Below are positions 1 to 8,314 of a stretch of 39,791 nt of DNA, one piece after another. A program made the position numbers and the translations under genes. A model generated the notes under the pieces. It saw only the letters and a list, made by a program, of their open reading frames with translations. It made no database searches and was not told the DNA's origin. Source of the stretch: Bacteroidales bacterium (GTDB taxonomy: Bacteria > Bacteroidota > Bacteroidia > Bacteroidales > F082); NCBI GenBank assembly GCA_019454985.1, contig JACFNF010000019.1, positions 7,576 through 47,366 of the forward strand, given 5' to 3'. Every line of letters begins with the position of its first letter. The first letter of the stretch is position 1.

Positions 1-137
1 GCTTAAATGGGATTTGATCAAAGTTGATAAAAAGAAAAATGCAGGCTGCATGCTGAGTATTTGGCTTCAGATGCAACCGGCATTTATTTTGATTTACTGT
101 GCAAAAAAGAACTTCCCGTGCACAATAAATCATTTGA

Positions 138-596
138 CTATTTTTTAACCCGCGTCCATTCTGTTGTACGGCCGATGAGCGAAAAACCAATATAGCCTCT
201 GATTTTTAATAAATCGTGACCATCCATTTTCATATAACTGCTATAAGTTTTGCCACTTTTTGGATCGTAGATTTCTCCATTAGCCCATTCGTCTTTCCCG
301 TTGAAACTAAAGTTTTTAAGCATCTCCATGCCTAAAGTTGGACGGCTCCTTAAGGAGGGGTCAGGATTTTTGGTGTCTGTTTTTGGTTTACCGGTATTCG
401 TGTCAATAGGGTCTTTCAGCCATACGATTTTCCCAAAATACTTGTCGCCTCTTTTGGTAATTTCAACCTGAGCGTCTTTATCACCACTCAGCCAGATGCC
501 CAATACGTCATCGGCTTTGTTTTGCGAGAATACAGACTGAATTGGAAGCATGAAAAACATGCCGAGCAATAGCAGAAATAATTTTGTTTTTTTCAT
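138..596 (-). CDS. Secreted DUF2147 domain protein
   Basis: A 152-residue protein with a Sec signal peptide (about residues 1-25, basic start then a leucine-rich core, ending near FSQ) followed by one DUF2147 domain. The domain begins with the typical DDVLGIWLSGDKDAQVEI stretch and contains the GKIVWL, NGEIYDPKSGKTY and LKIRGYIGFSLIGRTTEW blocks that define the family. DUF2147 proteins are small lipocalin-like beta proteins exported to the periplasm or outside; no enzymatic role is established. ATG start. It stands alone, with no gene within 430 bases upstream. Family assignment is confident; function is unknown. Confidence 0.88.
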   Translation of the reverse strand: MKKTKLFLLLLGMFFMLPIQSVFSQNKADDVLGIWLSGDKDAQVEITKRGDKYFGKIVWLKDPIDTNTGKPKTDTKNPDPSLRSRPTLGMEMLKNFSFNGKDEWANGEIYDPKSGKTYSSYMKMDGHDLLKIRGYIGFSLIGRTTEWTRVKK

Positions 597-1027
597 TTTC
601 TTGAGGTTTTGTAGGTCAATAGAATATTTCTCTAAACAAGCGGAACAATTTGTTGAACGGATCTTGTTGGCTGAATTTCTTCAAGCTTTGTGCCACAGAT
701 TGAATAACTTCGGTTTGAGCCGTTTTATTGCAATGGGGCAACCTAAAACGAAGTTTCAGCAGGTCAAAAATAACGACTTATCGTAAGAAAGCAAAAAATT
801 GAGCCATTTTGAATTTTTACACATTTGAAAACACACGGAAACGCATTTGCGATGAGTTTATGATAATTGAGGCAATAGAATAACTCATTCAGATGGAGAA
901 AATGATAGTTCTACCCAGTGTGGTAAACATTTTCTTAATTTTGTGCCGAATTTGAGGTTTAGTTAACCTTTTGCGTGAATGCATACACTGACGTCAATGA
1001 CCAATTGTTCACCTTTTTTTTAATTTT
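597..1027. other. Intergenic region between divergent genes, no gene seen
   Basis: This 431-base AT-rich gap separates the divergent DUF2147 and small-lipoprotein genes. No open frame in it looks like a protein. It holds a likely promoter for the rightward gene at 936-943 and presumably the promoter of the leftward gene, which I could not recognise. There is a loose inverted repeat (ATGAGTT near 851 and AACTCAT near 883). No RNA gene was recognised. Confidence 0.5.
936..943 (+). promoter_or_regulatory. Likely -7 element for the lipoprotein at 1028
   Basis: TAATTTTG matches the Bacteroidota -7 consensus TAnnTTTG about 85 bases before the start codon. No clear TTTG is seen at -33, so this is only moderately supported. 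Confidence 0.4.
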
Positions 1028-1441
1028 ATGAGAAAGCCAGCTTTTAACCGAAGTATATTGATGTTGTTTATCATTGTTTTCATAAGCAGTTGTGGGAACG
1101 GTACTCAAAAAAACAACCTTAAAGGAAAGTGGATGGTGGCCGATGTGAAAACTGAGTTTGACGAAACAAGGGTAAACCCTGCTACATTGCAGCAAGTGGC
1201 TGAACTTGAAAGGCAAACAGTCCTGAATTTTGAGAATGATACACTACTTGTACTGAATGTAGGTGATTCAAAATTCAACACATTTTATACTTTCGACGCT
1301 GCAAGTGCGAAAGTCTTTTACAGCTTTGATGCCAAGGGGGTCAATATGAATGAATTGGGGTTTGTGCGCAACGATACTTTGGTTGCCATTTCGGAAACGC
1401 CCGTTGGTAAAATCCATGTTTTTTATAGCCGTGCGAAGTAA
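1028..1441 (+). CDS. Small lipocalin-like lipoprotein
   Basis: A 137-residue predicted lipoprotein. The N-terminus is basic, then hydrophobic, and ends in a lipobox with Cys22 in FISSCGNG. The mature part opens with LKGKWMVADVKTEFDE, reminiscent of the lipocalin-like DUF4923/DUF5004-type folds common in Bacteroidota, and is predicted mostly beta. The ATG is preceded by a T-rich stretch rather than a Shine-Dalgarno sequence, as usual in this phylum. It ends 39 bases from the convergent DUF4837 gene. I do not recognise a specific function; an outer-membrane-anchored periplasmic role is inferred from the lipobox alone. Confidence 0.75.
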   Translation: MRKPAFNRSILMLFIIVFISSCGNGTQKNNLKGKWMVADVKTEFDETRVNPATLQQVAELERQTVLNFENDTLLVLNVGDSKFNTFYTFDAASAKVFYSFDAKGVNMNELGFVRNDTLVAISETPVGKIHVFYSRAK

Positions 1442-1480
1442 AAAACTTTTACTGTCCGTCTTCAGCTTTTTTCCCGTATC

Positions 1481-2467
1481 TTAAAAAGTAATACTATAGA
1501 GCAGTGCCTCAAGCTGCCGCAGCAAGTCACGCTTATCCTTTCCGGGGGCATACACATAACCCTCGGCCGTAACGAGTTGCTTCGATACGGGGTTGACAAA
1601 GGTGAAAGATACATAAGGGCCAGCCATAAAATCACCGGTTACATTCCACATCCCGCGCATTTCGACAGCATAATCTGTCACAAAATGAGCTGTGGGATGG
1701 CTGACAGGAGGCGTAAATTCACGTTCGGTTGACATAAAAGAGCCATCACTGGGTCCGGGAATATGCTGCATGACAAGCGAATCGCGCAAACGAACGAGCC
1801 GGTTGAGGGTAAATTGTGTTGTGTCGCGATATGGACGCTGATAGAGTATGAAACCTTGACTGAAATCGTTTGTTTCTTTGCGAATCCACATGAAACCGGG
1901 TTCACTCTTGGCAATGTAAAAACCTTCAGGAATTGTCATTTTGAGGGCAAAGGCCTTAAAAACAGCCTCCATAACATCAACTTTGGCCGTAGGGCGGAAG
2001 ATATTCATCAGGCGTTCACGTTCTGTCTGGTCGTAAAGAAGCATGAGTCCTTCCTTTTGTTTGTCGAAAGCATCAAGCCATGTAGTGGCATCGGGCGCTG
2101 TGATTTTGATGATACGCTGAGGCTTCGACCATACATCGGTGCGGGCTTCCACAATAGCCTCCTTGAGCTTAGGATCTATTTCAATGACAAACAGATTCCG
2201 ATGTTTTTTAAACATATCGGATAACTTGGCTACATTGATCGAAGTGACTTTGTAGGTGGGTTCGCCCTGTGGCAAACCATATTGTTCGCGCCCGAAAAAG
2301 GCTCTGACAGCTTCACCAATAGGACCATTCCACTGTCCTTCGTTTTGGGTGACGACCAATATCTCGGAAGTGGCGCCAACCGATCGAGCGATACGTGGTT
2401 CGCCTCCGCTGCACGAATACAATATAGCGATAACGGACAATGCAAAAAAGAACGGTTTTATTTTCAT
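1481..2467 (-). CDS. DUF4837 family lipoprotein
   Basis: A 328-residue predicted lipoprotein of the DUF4837 family, found mainly in Bacteroidota. I chose the ATG at 2467 because it opens directly onto a lipoprotein signal (basic start, hydrophobic core, then ILYSCSGGE with the lipidated Cys); an upstream in-frame ATG at 2515 would add 16 residues ahead of the signal. Family-like blocks are GATSEILVVTQNEGQWNGPIG, the FVIEIDPKL region and WIRKETNDFSQGFILYQRPY. The gene follows the lytic transglycosylase by 66 bases on the same strand and is probably cotranscribed with it. Function is unknown; the shared location suggests an envelope role. Confidence 0.85.
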   Translation of the reverse strand: MKIKPFFFALSVIAILYSCSGGEPRIARSVGATSEILVVTQNEGQWNGPIGEAVRAFFGREQYGLPQGEPTYKVTSINVAKLSDMFKKHRNLFVIEIDPKLKEAIVEARTDVWSKPQRIIKITAPDATTWLDAFDKQKEGLMLLYDQTERERLMNIFRPTAKVDVMEAVFKAFALKMTIPEGFYIAKSEPGFMWIRKETNDFSQGFILYQRPYRDTTQFTLNRLVRLRDSLVMQHIPGPSDGSFMSTEREFTPPVSHPTAHFVTDYAVEMRGMWNVTGDFMAGPYVSFTFVNPVSKQLVTAEGYVYAPGKDKRDLLRQLEALLYSITF

Positions 2468-2533
2468 AGCTTGTGTTTTTAAACAGGTTCGGTAAAAAAC
2501 AACAATGTCCATCATCTCAAAAAAACAATAAAC

Positions 2534-4264
2534 TCAGGAAACGATGGCGATTTTGAGTTTTTGTCCTACCTGAAGTTTCGATTTGTTTGTCAGGTTGTTG
2601 AGCTTTTTGATTTGTTCAACCGTCACTCCATCATATTTTCGGGCAATATCCCAAAGTGTATCACCGCTTTTTACGGTGTGAATGATGTAATTTGTTTTTC
2701 CAGAATCTTTTGCCTTTTCAGCTGTCTGTTTATCGGCAGGATAAACTCTTAACTTCTGGCCAATCTGTATGTTGTTGTTTTTTAAACTGTTCCATTCTCT
2801 GAGATCGGTTACCGTACATTTGTATTTCGAGGCGATGATACCAAGGGTTTCTCCTTTTGCAACGATATGAGTTTCGGAGCGCGTCGAACGTGCAACAGGA
2901 GTTTCGCTTGGCGTGTTGATCGGGGTTCCCGAACTGTAAACAACCAGTTGCTGACCAATATGTAAACTGGTGTTGCGCAGATTGTTCCACGATTGGAGTT
3001 GCTTCACCGAAACATGATATTTTTTTGCAATCAGGCCAAGATTTTCCCCCTTTTTCACCGTGTGAACGCTGCGGTCGCTCACTTTTTTTATTTCTGCCTG
3101 AAGAGTTTCTTTTTCAATTCCTTTTTTAGTTTTGAATGCATACAGGTTTTGCTCATTGTTGATAAAATCACCGATATATTCCGAAGGAATCCTGATCATA
3201 TACGGGTTTTCGGGCGAGGCCGGAATGATCCCTGCTTTGAACTGAGGATTGAAAAACCGGAGATCTTCTTTCGGAATCTTCAGCATTTCGTTCAACTGAT
3301 CGAACGATAGTAAATCTTTTACCGTAACTGTATCGGTGCCAATCATCATCATGCCGGGATGAACCGGATAGAGGTTGTGTTCGGCAGCATAATTCATCAG
3401 ATAGGTAACGGCGATGAAAGCAGGGACATAACCACGGGTTTCGCGAGGCAGGTAAGGCCAGATTGCCCAGTAGTCTTTGGCGCCGCCTGCCCGACGAATC
3501 GCACGGTTCACATTGCCTGCACCCGAGTTGTAGGCAGCCAGCACCAAAAACCAATCTTCATAAATATTGTAAAGGTCGTTCAGATGCTGGCAGGCAGCTT
3601 CAGTAGCTTTTAAAGGGTCGAAACGGTCGTCAACAAGAGAGGTAACTTTTAAATTATAGACTTTTCCGGTGCCATACATGAACTGCCACAGTCCTTTGGC
3701 TCCCATTCGCGAGCCGGCTGTAGGGTTCAGTGCCGATTCCACCATTGCCAGATATTTCATTTCAAGTGGGATGTTATAGCGGTCGAGCATTTCCTCAAAC
3801 ATGGGGAAATAGACATACGACAGACCGAGCATCCGGCTCGAGAGGCCTCTTTTCTTCACAGCATAGAGGTTGATGAAATCCAGCACATGTTTGTTGTAAA
3901 CCAACGGGATATTGGTTTCGCGGGCAAGTTTTTCGATACGGCTGTTATAAATACTATCCGAGAAAACCGGAACATCATAAGGCGCATATCCGTATAGATT
4001 GAGTCTCGCAGCATCAAAAATATGCACGCTGTCGTTGAAATATCTGATTTGGTACAGGCTGTCGAGCATCTTCACGATGGGTGAATCCTCAAAAAATGGC
4101 TGATTGCCTAAATCGTCAACGAAAAGATCGGATATGCCGTTCAAGGTGTCGCCAGCCATCATCTCAGTGGAATCGGGCAGTAGTTCCTCTACTTCTGATT
4201 GGGCAAATGTAAAGCCCGAAAACAGAAGTAACGAGCATAAAAACAACAGTTTAGAATTCATCAT
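2534..4264 (-). CDS. MltD-like lytic transglycosylase with three LysM repeats
   Basis: A 576-residue secreted murein hydrolase. Signal peptide at residues 1-21; SLT (goose-lysozyme-like) catalytic domain at about 155-290 with the catalytic Glu176 in MVESALNP, then GAKGLWQFM and VLAAYNSGAGNVNRAI; and three C-terminal LysM domains at about 400-443, 465-508 and 528-573, each with the pattern V-K-GE/D-T/N-L-W/G-IA-KY. LysM domains bind peptidoglycan GlcNAc; the SLT domain cuts the MurNAc-GlcNAc bond to give 1,6-anhydro ends. This is the MltD architecture. Two ATGs stand together at the start, and I use the first. It precedes the DUF4837 lipoprotein gene on the same strand. Confidence 0.93.
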   Translation of the reverse strand: MMNSKLLFLCSLLLFSGFTFAQSEVEELLPDSTEMMAGDTLNGISDLFVDDLGNQPFFEDSPIVKMLDSLYQIRYFNDSVHIFDAARLNLYGYAPYDVPVFSDSIYNSRIEKLARETNIPLVYNKHVLDFINLYAVKKRGLSSRMLGLSYVYFPMFEEMLDRYNIPLEMKYLAMVESALNPTAGSRMGAKGLWQFMYGTGKVYNLKVTSLVDDRFDPLKATEAACQHLNDLYNIYEDWFLVLAAYNSGAGNVNRAIRRAGGAKDYWAIWPYLPRETRGYVPAFIAVTYLMNYAAEHNLYPVHPGMMMIGTDTVTVKDLLSFDQLNEMLKIPKEDLRFFNPQFKAGIIPASPENPYMIRIPSEYIGDFINNEQNLYAFKTKKGIEKETLQAEIKKVSDRSVHTVKKGENLGLIAKKYHVSVKQLQSWNNLRNTSLHIGQQLVVYSSGTPINTPSETPVARSTRSETHIVAKGETLGIIASKYKCTVTDLREWNSLKNNNIQIGQKLRVYPADKQTAEKAKDSGKTNYIIHTVKSGDTLWDIARKYDGVTVEQIKKLNNLTNKSKLQVGQKLKIAIVS

Positions 4265-4359
4265 AAAAGTTCCCGGGTTTTGTTAAGCCGTATTGGGCAA
4301 CAAGTCCAACGTAAGGAATTGTTGATTATTGCAGGTAAAATAATACAAAATGGCACTTC

Positions 4360-4388
4360 TTCCGATTCTTACAGTAGAACAATCGGAA
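4360..4388 (-). terminator. Weak hairpin downstream of tatA
   Basis: TTCCGATT at 4360-4367 pairs with AATCGGAA at 4381-4388 across a 13-base loop, 25 bases past the tatA stop. There is no U-run on the minus strand, so it may be a processing or weak termination site. Confidence 0.35.
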
Positions 4389-4412
4389 TGAAAATGCCGG
4401 TTAAAAGCTTGG

Positions 4413-4610
4413 TTATTGTTCTTCTTTTTCTTTTTTACGCGGTTCATTTTCGTCAACGCCATTCAGGCCGTCTTTGAATTCCTTAACACCCTTGCCGATA
4501 CCACGCATGAGTTCCGGAATTTTTTTGCCGCCAAAAAGCAGAAGGATAACGAGAACAATAATCAGGACTTGCGATGGGCCTACAACGCCCAAAAGAATGG
4601 ATTGAAGCAT
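4413..4610 (-). CDS. tatA: Sec-independent protein translocase subunit TatA/TatE
   Basis: A 65-residue protein with the standard TatA layout: one N-terminal transmembrane helix (about residues 8-26), the FGGKKIPELMRGIGKGVKEFK hinge and amphipathic helix, and a charged tail rich in Glu and Lys. TatA forms the pore part of the twin-arginine pathway that exports folded proteins. The Phe-Gly pair at the hinge and the short length are typical. No tatC is in the window. It is transcribed away from the deiminase gene and has its own -7 element at 4634-4641. Confidence 0.92.
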   Translation of the reverse strand: MLQSILLGVVGPSQVLIIVLVILLLFGGKKIPELMRGIGKGVKEFKDGLNGVDENEPRKKEKEEQ

Positions 4611-4633
4611 GGTGAACAGGTTAAACTTGTTGG

Positions 4634-4641
4634 CAAATATA
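4634..4641 (-). promoter_or_regulatory. Likely -7 element of tatA
   Basis: TATATTTG on the minus strand fits TAnnTTTG, 24 bases from the tatA start codon. It lies in the 117-base divergent gap with the deiminase gene. Confidence 0.5.
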
Positions 4642-4675
4642 CACTTTTTTTAAAGTGGGTGTGAAGTAGCTTTTT

Positions 4676-4683
4676 TACCTTTG
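4676..4683 (+). promoter_or_regulatory. Likely -7 element of the deiminase gene
   Basis: TACCTTTG fits TAnnTTTG, giving a leader of roughly 40 bases before the ATG at 4728. Confidence 0.55.
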
Positions 4684-4727
4684 CACGGGCAGGCAAAAGC
4701 ATTGTCTGTCTAATTAAATCTCGTCCT

Positions 4728-6761
4728 ATGAATGTAAAAGCATTACCCTTTTTTTTGGTCACACTGACTATTTTTTTGTTTTCCGGTTGGGCCAATGCCC
4801 AGGGCGCAAGCCCAAAAACAAAAGATTTCCGTAGGCTGCATTATCTTTCTGAAGCTGAAATGACAAAAGCCGTCGAAACAGGGGTCAATTTTGTAGAAAC
4901 CCCGCCGCCGCCTGGCCCGGTTCGTATGGTGGGCGAATTTGAGCCGCAACAGGCTGTGCTCATCCGTTACACTTTCGGTATCCCCTATTCGCTCATCCGC
5001 GAAATGGCTGCCGACATCGAAGTGGTGACACTAGTGGCTAGCAGCAGCCAGGCAACCACCGTGCTCAATCTATACAATACCAACAACGTGAACACGGCAA
5101 ATTGCAGCTTCCTTATCGCCCCGACCGATTCTTATTGGACACGCGATTATGGCCCATGGTTCATCTTCGATGGTAACAACCAGCCGGGCATCGTTGATTT
5201 TCCGTACAACCGGCCACGCCCCAACGACAATAATGTGCCGCCCAAAGTGGCTCAAAGTATGAATGTGAATCTTTTTGGAATGAATGTAACCCATACCGGA
5301 GGAAACATGATGGCCGATGGATTGGGAATGGCTGCGTCCACCGAGCTGGTTTATGAAGAAAATAACAATGCCGTTGCACAGGTGAACGCCAAAATGCTCG
5401 ACTATCTTGGAATCGCACGCTATGATGTGATCAATGACCCTCAAGGAGAATACATCAAGCATATTGACTGCTGGGGAAAATATCTGGCACCTGACAAAGT
5501 GCTGATTGGCCGCGTTGCAACAAACGACCCACGTTACAATGACTATGAGGCTGTGGCAAACTATTTTGCTACAACGCCAAGTAGTTATGGCTACCCGTAT
5601 AAAGTGTATCGTGTTTACACGCCTGGCGGAACGCAGTCCACACCTTATACCAATTCACTGATACTGAACGACAAAGTGTTCGTGCCTTTAAGCGGAAGTC
5701 CGCATGATGCCGCAGCAATTGCTTCCTATCAGCAAGCTATGCCAGGCTATCAGATCATTGGAATAACCTATTCCGGTTGGCTCGATACTGATGCCCTGCA
5801 CTGCCGTACACACGAAATTGCTGATATCGGAATGCTATTTATTGATCATCGCCCGGTTTATGGTCAAATTGCTTCTTCCGACTCGGTTGAGATTATGGCA
5901 AAAATCATTGCTTACTCGGGGCAACCGCTGATTGACGATTCGTTGAATGTTTTCTATCAAATCAATAGCGGTCCATATCTTTCGCTGCCTCTTCATCAAA
6001 AATCAGGAAACCAGTTCAATGCCTGGATCAAGAATTATGGAAGTCACGATACCATTCACTATTATATCGCCGCTGCCGATCAGTCGGGGCGGAGTGTGCG
6101 TCATCCCTATATGTCGAAACTCGATCCGCATCAGTTTATCACCCCGGTTCAGCCTGTTGGCGCGTTGACGATGACGCCCGATACCGTGTTTTTTATTGAC
6201 AATGTGTTCAGTCAGTTTACGATCAATAATACAAGCCAGGTGCCTGTTACGATAGAAAATATCACAGAATCAAGCCTATTCCTCGAATTGGTCAACCCTC
6301 CGTCTTTTCCGTTGGTACTTGCTCCGGGTGATTATTGGGTACAAGACCTTAATTTGGATCTTATTGTGAATCGGCCCGAAGCATGGGGCTATCTGACCGA
6401 CAGCGTGATGATTCACTCTTCAATCGGAATCATTAAACTTCCGGTAATGATCAATGAGGATTTGCTTACCTCGCTTCATTCGCCTCAGACGTCGGATTTT
6501 ATTGTTGGACCTAACCCGATCAGTGAGTACGTTAATTTTCACTTTTCATTGACACAAAACGATCAGGTTAGCCTGACAGTGTTTGATAGTTTTGGAAGGG
6601 TAGTTTACAGAATCCGTGAGAAACTTGTGGCCGGCGATCAACAGATGAGCTGGACCGGAACAGCGAACAATGGTGTTAAATTGCCCAATGGGATGTATTT
6701 CTATAAACTCGAAATAACGAACCGTTCCTTTGAAGGTAAACTTATCCTGAAAGGACGATAA
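4728..6761 (+). CDS. Secreted peptidylarginine-deiminase-like protein with T9SS sorting domain
   Basis: A 677-residue exported enzyme of the agmatine deiminase/PPAD fold. Layout: signal peptide 1-24; guanidino-group-modifying domain about 60-375; an Ig-like domain about 377-470; a second beta domain about 478-580; T9SS type A sorting domain about 590-677 (VGPNPISEYVNF, LTVFDSFGRVVY, LPNGMYFYKLE). Catalytic residues visible: Asp140 in WTRDYGPW, His245 and Asp247 in IKHIDCWG, Cys359 in DALHCRTHE, probably with Asn309. Arg162 and Arg164 in PYNRPRP match the pair that binds the substrate's C-terminal carboxylate in Porphyromonas PPAD (Arg152/Arg154), and all spacings agree within one residue. Expected reaction: arginine to citrulline plus ammonia, probably on peptides rather than agmatine. 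It is longer than PPAD by about 120 residues, mainly the extra beta domain. Substrate is inference. Confidence 0.88.
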   Translation: MNVKALPFFLVTLTIFLFSGWANAQGASPKTKDFRRLHYLSEAEMTKAVETGVNFVETPPPPGPVRMVGEFEPQQAVLIRYTFGIPYSLIREMAADIEVVTLVASSSQATTVLNLYNTNNVNTANCSFLIAPTDSYWTRDYGPWFIFDGNNQPGIVDFPYNRPRPNDNNVPPKVAQSMNVNLFGMNVTHTGGNMMADGLGMAASTELVYEENNNAVAQVNAKMLDYLGIARYDVINDPQGEYIKHIDCWGKYLAPDKVLIGRVATNDPRYNDYEAVANYFATTPSSYGYPYKVYRVYTPGGTQSTPYTNSLILNDKVFVPLSGSPHDAAAIASYQQAMPGYQIIGITYSGWLDTDALHCRTHEIADIGMLFIDHRPVYGQIASSDSVEIMAKIIAYSGQPLIDDSLNVFYQINSGPYLSLPLHQKSGNQFNAWIKNYGSHDTIHYYIAAADQSGRSVRHPYMSKLDPHQFITPVQPVGALTMTPDTVFFIDNVFSQFTINNTSQVPVTIENITESSLFLELVNPPSFPLVLAPGDYWVQDLNLDLIVNRPEAWGYLTDSVMIHSSIGIIKLPVMINEDLLTSLHSPQTSDFIVGPNPISEYVNFHFSLTQNDQVSLTVFDSFGRVVYRIREKLVAGDQQMSWTGTANNGVKLPNGMYFYKLEITNRSFEGKLILKGR

Positions 6762-6776
6762 AAAAAACAGAAAAAA

Positions 6777-6896
6777 CTATACCAGCACTTGCGACAGGTA
6801 AATAGCTGCTGCAAGTGCTGCTACGACGATCCAAAACATGAAATTGCGCGGGAGATCGTCCTTTTCTGGTTGATAATTGAATTCGTTATTGGCCAT
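6777..6896 (-). CDS. Small single-pass membrane protein, 39 residues
   Basis: An open frame of 39 codons from ATG at 6896 to TAG at 6777. The product begins MANNEFNYQPEKDDLPRNF, a polar cytosolic-looking segment, and then has one hydrophobic helix of about 17 residues (FWIVVAALAAAIYL) before the end. A TAnnTTTG element (TACATTTG, 6916-6923) stands 20 bases upstream, which supports real transcription. Composition and layout resemble small conserved membrane proteins of Bacteroidota, but I do not recognise a named family. It converges on the deiminase gene with a 15-base gap. Confidence 0.65.
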   Translation of the reverse strand: MANNEFNYQPEKDDLPRNFMFWIVVAALAAAIYLSQVLV

Positions 6897-6915
6897 GATT
6901 TGCTGAATGAGTTAG

Positions 6916-6923
6916 CAAATGTA
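6916..6923 (-). promoter_or_regulatory. Likely -7 element of the 39-residue membrane protein
   Basis: TACATTTG on the minus strand fits TAnnTTTG, 20 bases from the start codon at 6896. No TTG is evident at -33. Confidence 0.5.
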
Positions 6924-6970
6924 GTTAAATTGTATTTTATGATCCTGACAGAATGATAAAATCTTCACAG

Positions 6971-8164
6971 CTAAGGTTTAACACCAATGCGTTTTCCATC
7001 GCGGAAATAAACCAGAAAAGCATCCGGAGTAGCATGGTCGCGGCGAATTTTTTGCATGGCCTTCAGCGCTTCCTGATGGTCTTCATACAAACCAGTAACG
7101 TAAATATACAGGCCGTTAAACATACTTTCTTCGATCAAATCGGGATTAATCTTCGTCTTTGCAGCCAATTTTGCTTTGTCATACGGTTTGGATGTGGCCA
7201 GTAGTTGTACTCTGTATCCTGTTTGAGACGGGGCTTTCTCTTCTTTCTCTACCACAATAGGCACAACAATCGTTGGCTCTTCCACAATCACAGGTTTGGC
7301 CACTTCTTCAGGTGTAATAACCGGCAATTCAACCACAGGCTCATTCTTTTCAGAAATTATCTGAGGTTCAGGCATTTGTATTTCTGCCACTTCGGTGTAT
7401 TGGTCATCAGCCGGGCGTCCTTTCAGATGTTTGAAAGGTTTTTCACCAAACTTATAGGTTAAACCGATCGCGGTAAAATTGTAAACATCGTATTTGAATT
7501 GCGATGCGGTGAGGTCAATCAGATCGCTGTTAAAGGCTTTGTTGCTGTTTTCGATACTGATGATCCATTTTTCGCTCAGCAGAAAGTCAATACCGAATCC
7601 GGCTGACAACACTGGTTCAAAGGTTCGTCCCATCAGACCAATCCCATTTCCACTGCCTGATGAGGCAATGACATTGTTGGTGCTGAGATTGTAGAGCTTT
7701 GAGTTGAAGTTTGATAAACCAATTCCTCCCATAAGATAAAGATCAGCGATACGCCCATTACTATTGGAAAAGATATTCACCGGATAGAGAAAAAGATTGA
7801 GCGAACCTTCGAACATATCGGCCTGAAAATAAGTGTTGGTTTTGCTTTTGGCTCCAGCCAATTCAGAATAGAGGGCTTTTCCTGCCAGGCTGAAAACGGG
7901 GCTAATCCTGTATTCTAAACCAAGCTGTCCGCCAAATCGCCATTCATTGAACGGGTTGGCCGACGGCAAAATCGGTTCTTGTTTTACATCTCCTAAAAAA
8001 ACGGCTGTTCCTCCGCTAAGCCTGATCGCCCAACGGTTGTAAGTTTCCGAGCCATCATATTCACCATAGCCGCCCGATTGTGCAAAAAGACCTGAAAATG
8101 CTGTTAGTATCAGCAAGACAATCAGCGTCGAGGCATATTTCAAATGAAGAGTTGCAGTTTTCAT
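6971..8164 (-). CDS. Outer-membrane beta-barrel protein with C-terminal SPOR-like domain
   Basis: A 397-residue exported protein. Signal peptide at about 1-29 (hydrophobic run ending GLFAQ); an outer-membrane-barrel-like region at about 40-240 with alternating aromatic strands (RWAIRLSGGTAVFLGDVKQ, FTAIGLTYKFGEKP); a Pro/Val/Glu-rich linker at about 255-310; and a C-terminal domain from about 313 that looks like SPOR (GYRVQLLATSKPYDKA, GLYIYVTGLYEDHQEALKAM, DAFLVYFRDGKR). SPOR domains bind glycan strands stripped of peptides, so the protein may tether outer membrane to peptidoglycan. It lies downstream of the L,D-transpeptidase operon on the same strand, separated by 150 bases, so cotranscription is uncertain. 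Barrel and SPOR calls rest on pattern only. Confidence 0.75.
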   Translation of the reverse strand: MKTATLHLKYASTLIVLLILTAFSGLFAQSGGYGEYDGSETYNRWAIRLSGGTAVFLGDVKQEPILPSANPFNEWRFGGQLGLEYRISPVFSLAGKALYSELAGAKSKTNTYFQADMFEGSLNLFLYPVNIFSNSNGRIADLYLMGGIGLSNFNSKLYNLSTNNVIASSGSGNGIGLMGRTFEPVLSAGFGIDFLLSEKWIISIENSNKAFNSDLIDLTASQFKYDVYNFTAIGLTYKFGEKPFKHLKGRPADDQYTEVAEIQMPEPQIISEKNEPVVELPVITPEEVAKPVIVEEPTIVVPIVVEKEEKAPSQTGYRVQLLATSKPYDKAKLAAKTKINPDLIEESMFNGLYIYVTGLYEDHQEALKAMQKIRRDHATPDAFLVYFRDGKRIGVKP

Positions 8165-8314
8165 TGTGCGATGTCTTAATCAATGCGTAAAACAAAGGTG
8201 AGTTTTTGGTTGTTGAAGAGGCGAAAATATGAAATAAAAAAAAGAATAGCAACTTTTGCTTTTGAGCTTGATCATCAGAAATAAAATAGCGTCTTCGATG
8301 GTCAGAAAAAATGA

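Noticed and set aside
2..148. Open frame running in from the left edge on the plus strand (49 codons)
   Set aside because: The translation has no domain-like pattern, overlaps the end of the DUF2147 gene, and could easily be open by chance; a gene tail cannot be supported.
4728..6761. Simple agmatine deiminase call for the secreted deiminase
   Set aside because: Signal peptide, T9SS domain, the WTRDYGPW and IKHIDCW blocks and the Arg162/Arg164 pair fit PPAD better than the cytosolic polyamine enzyme.
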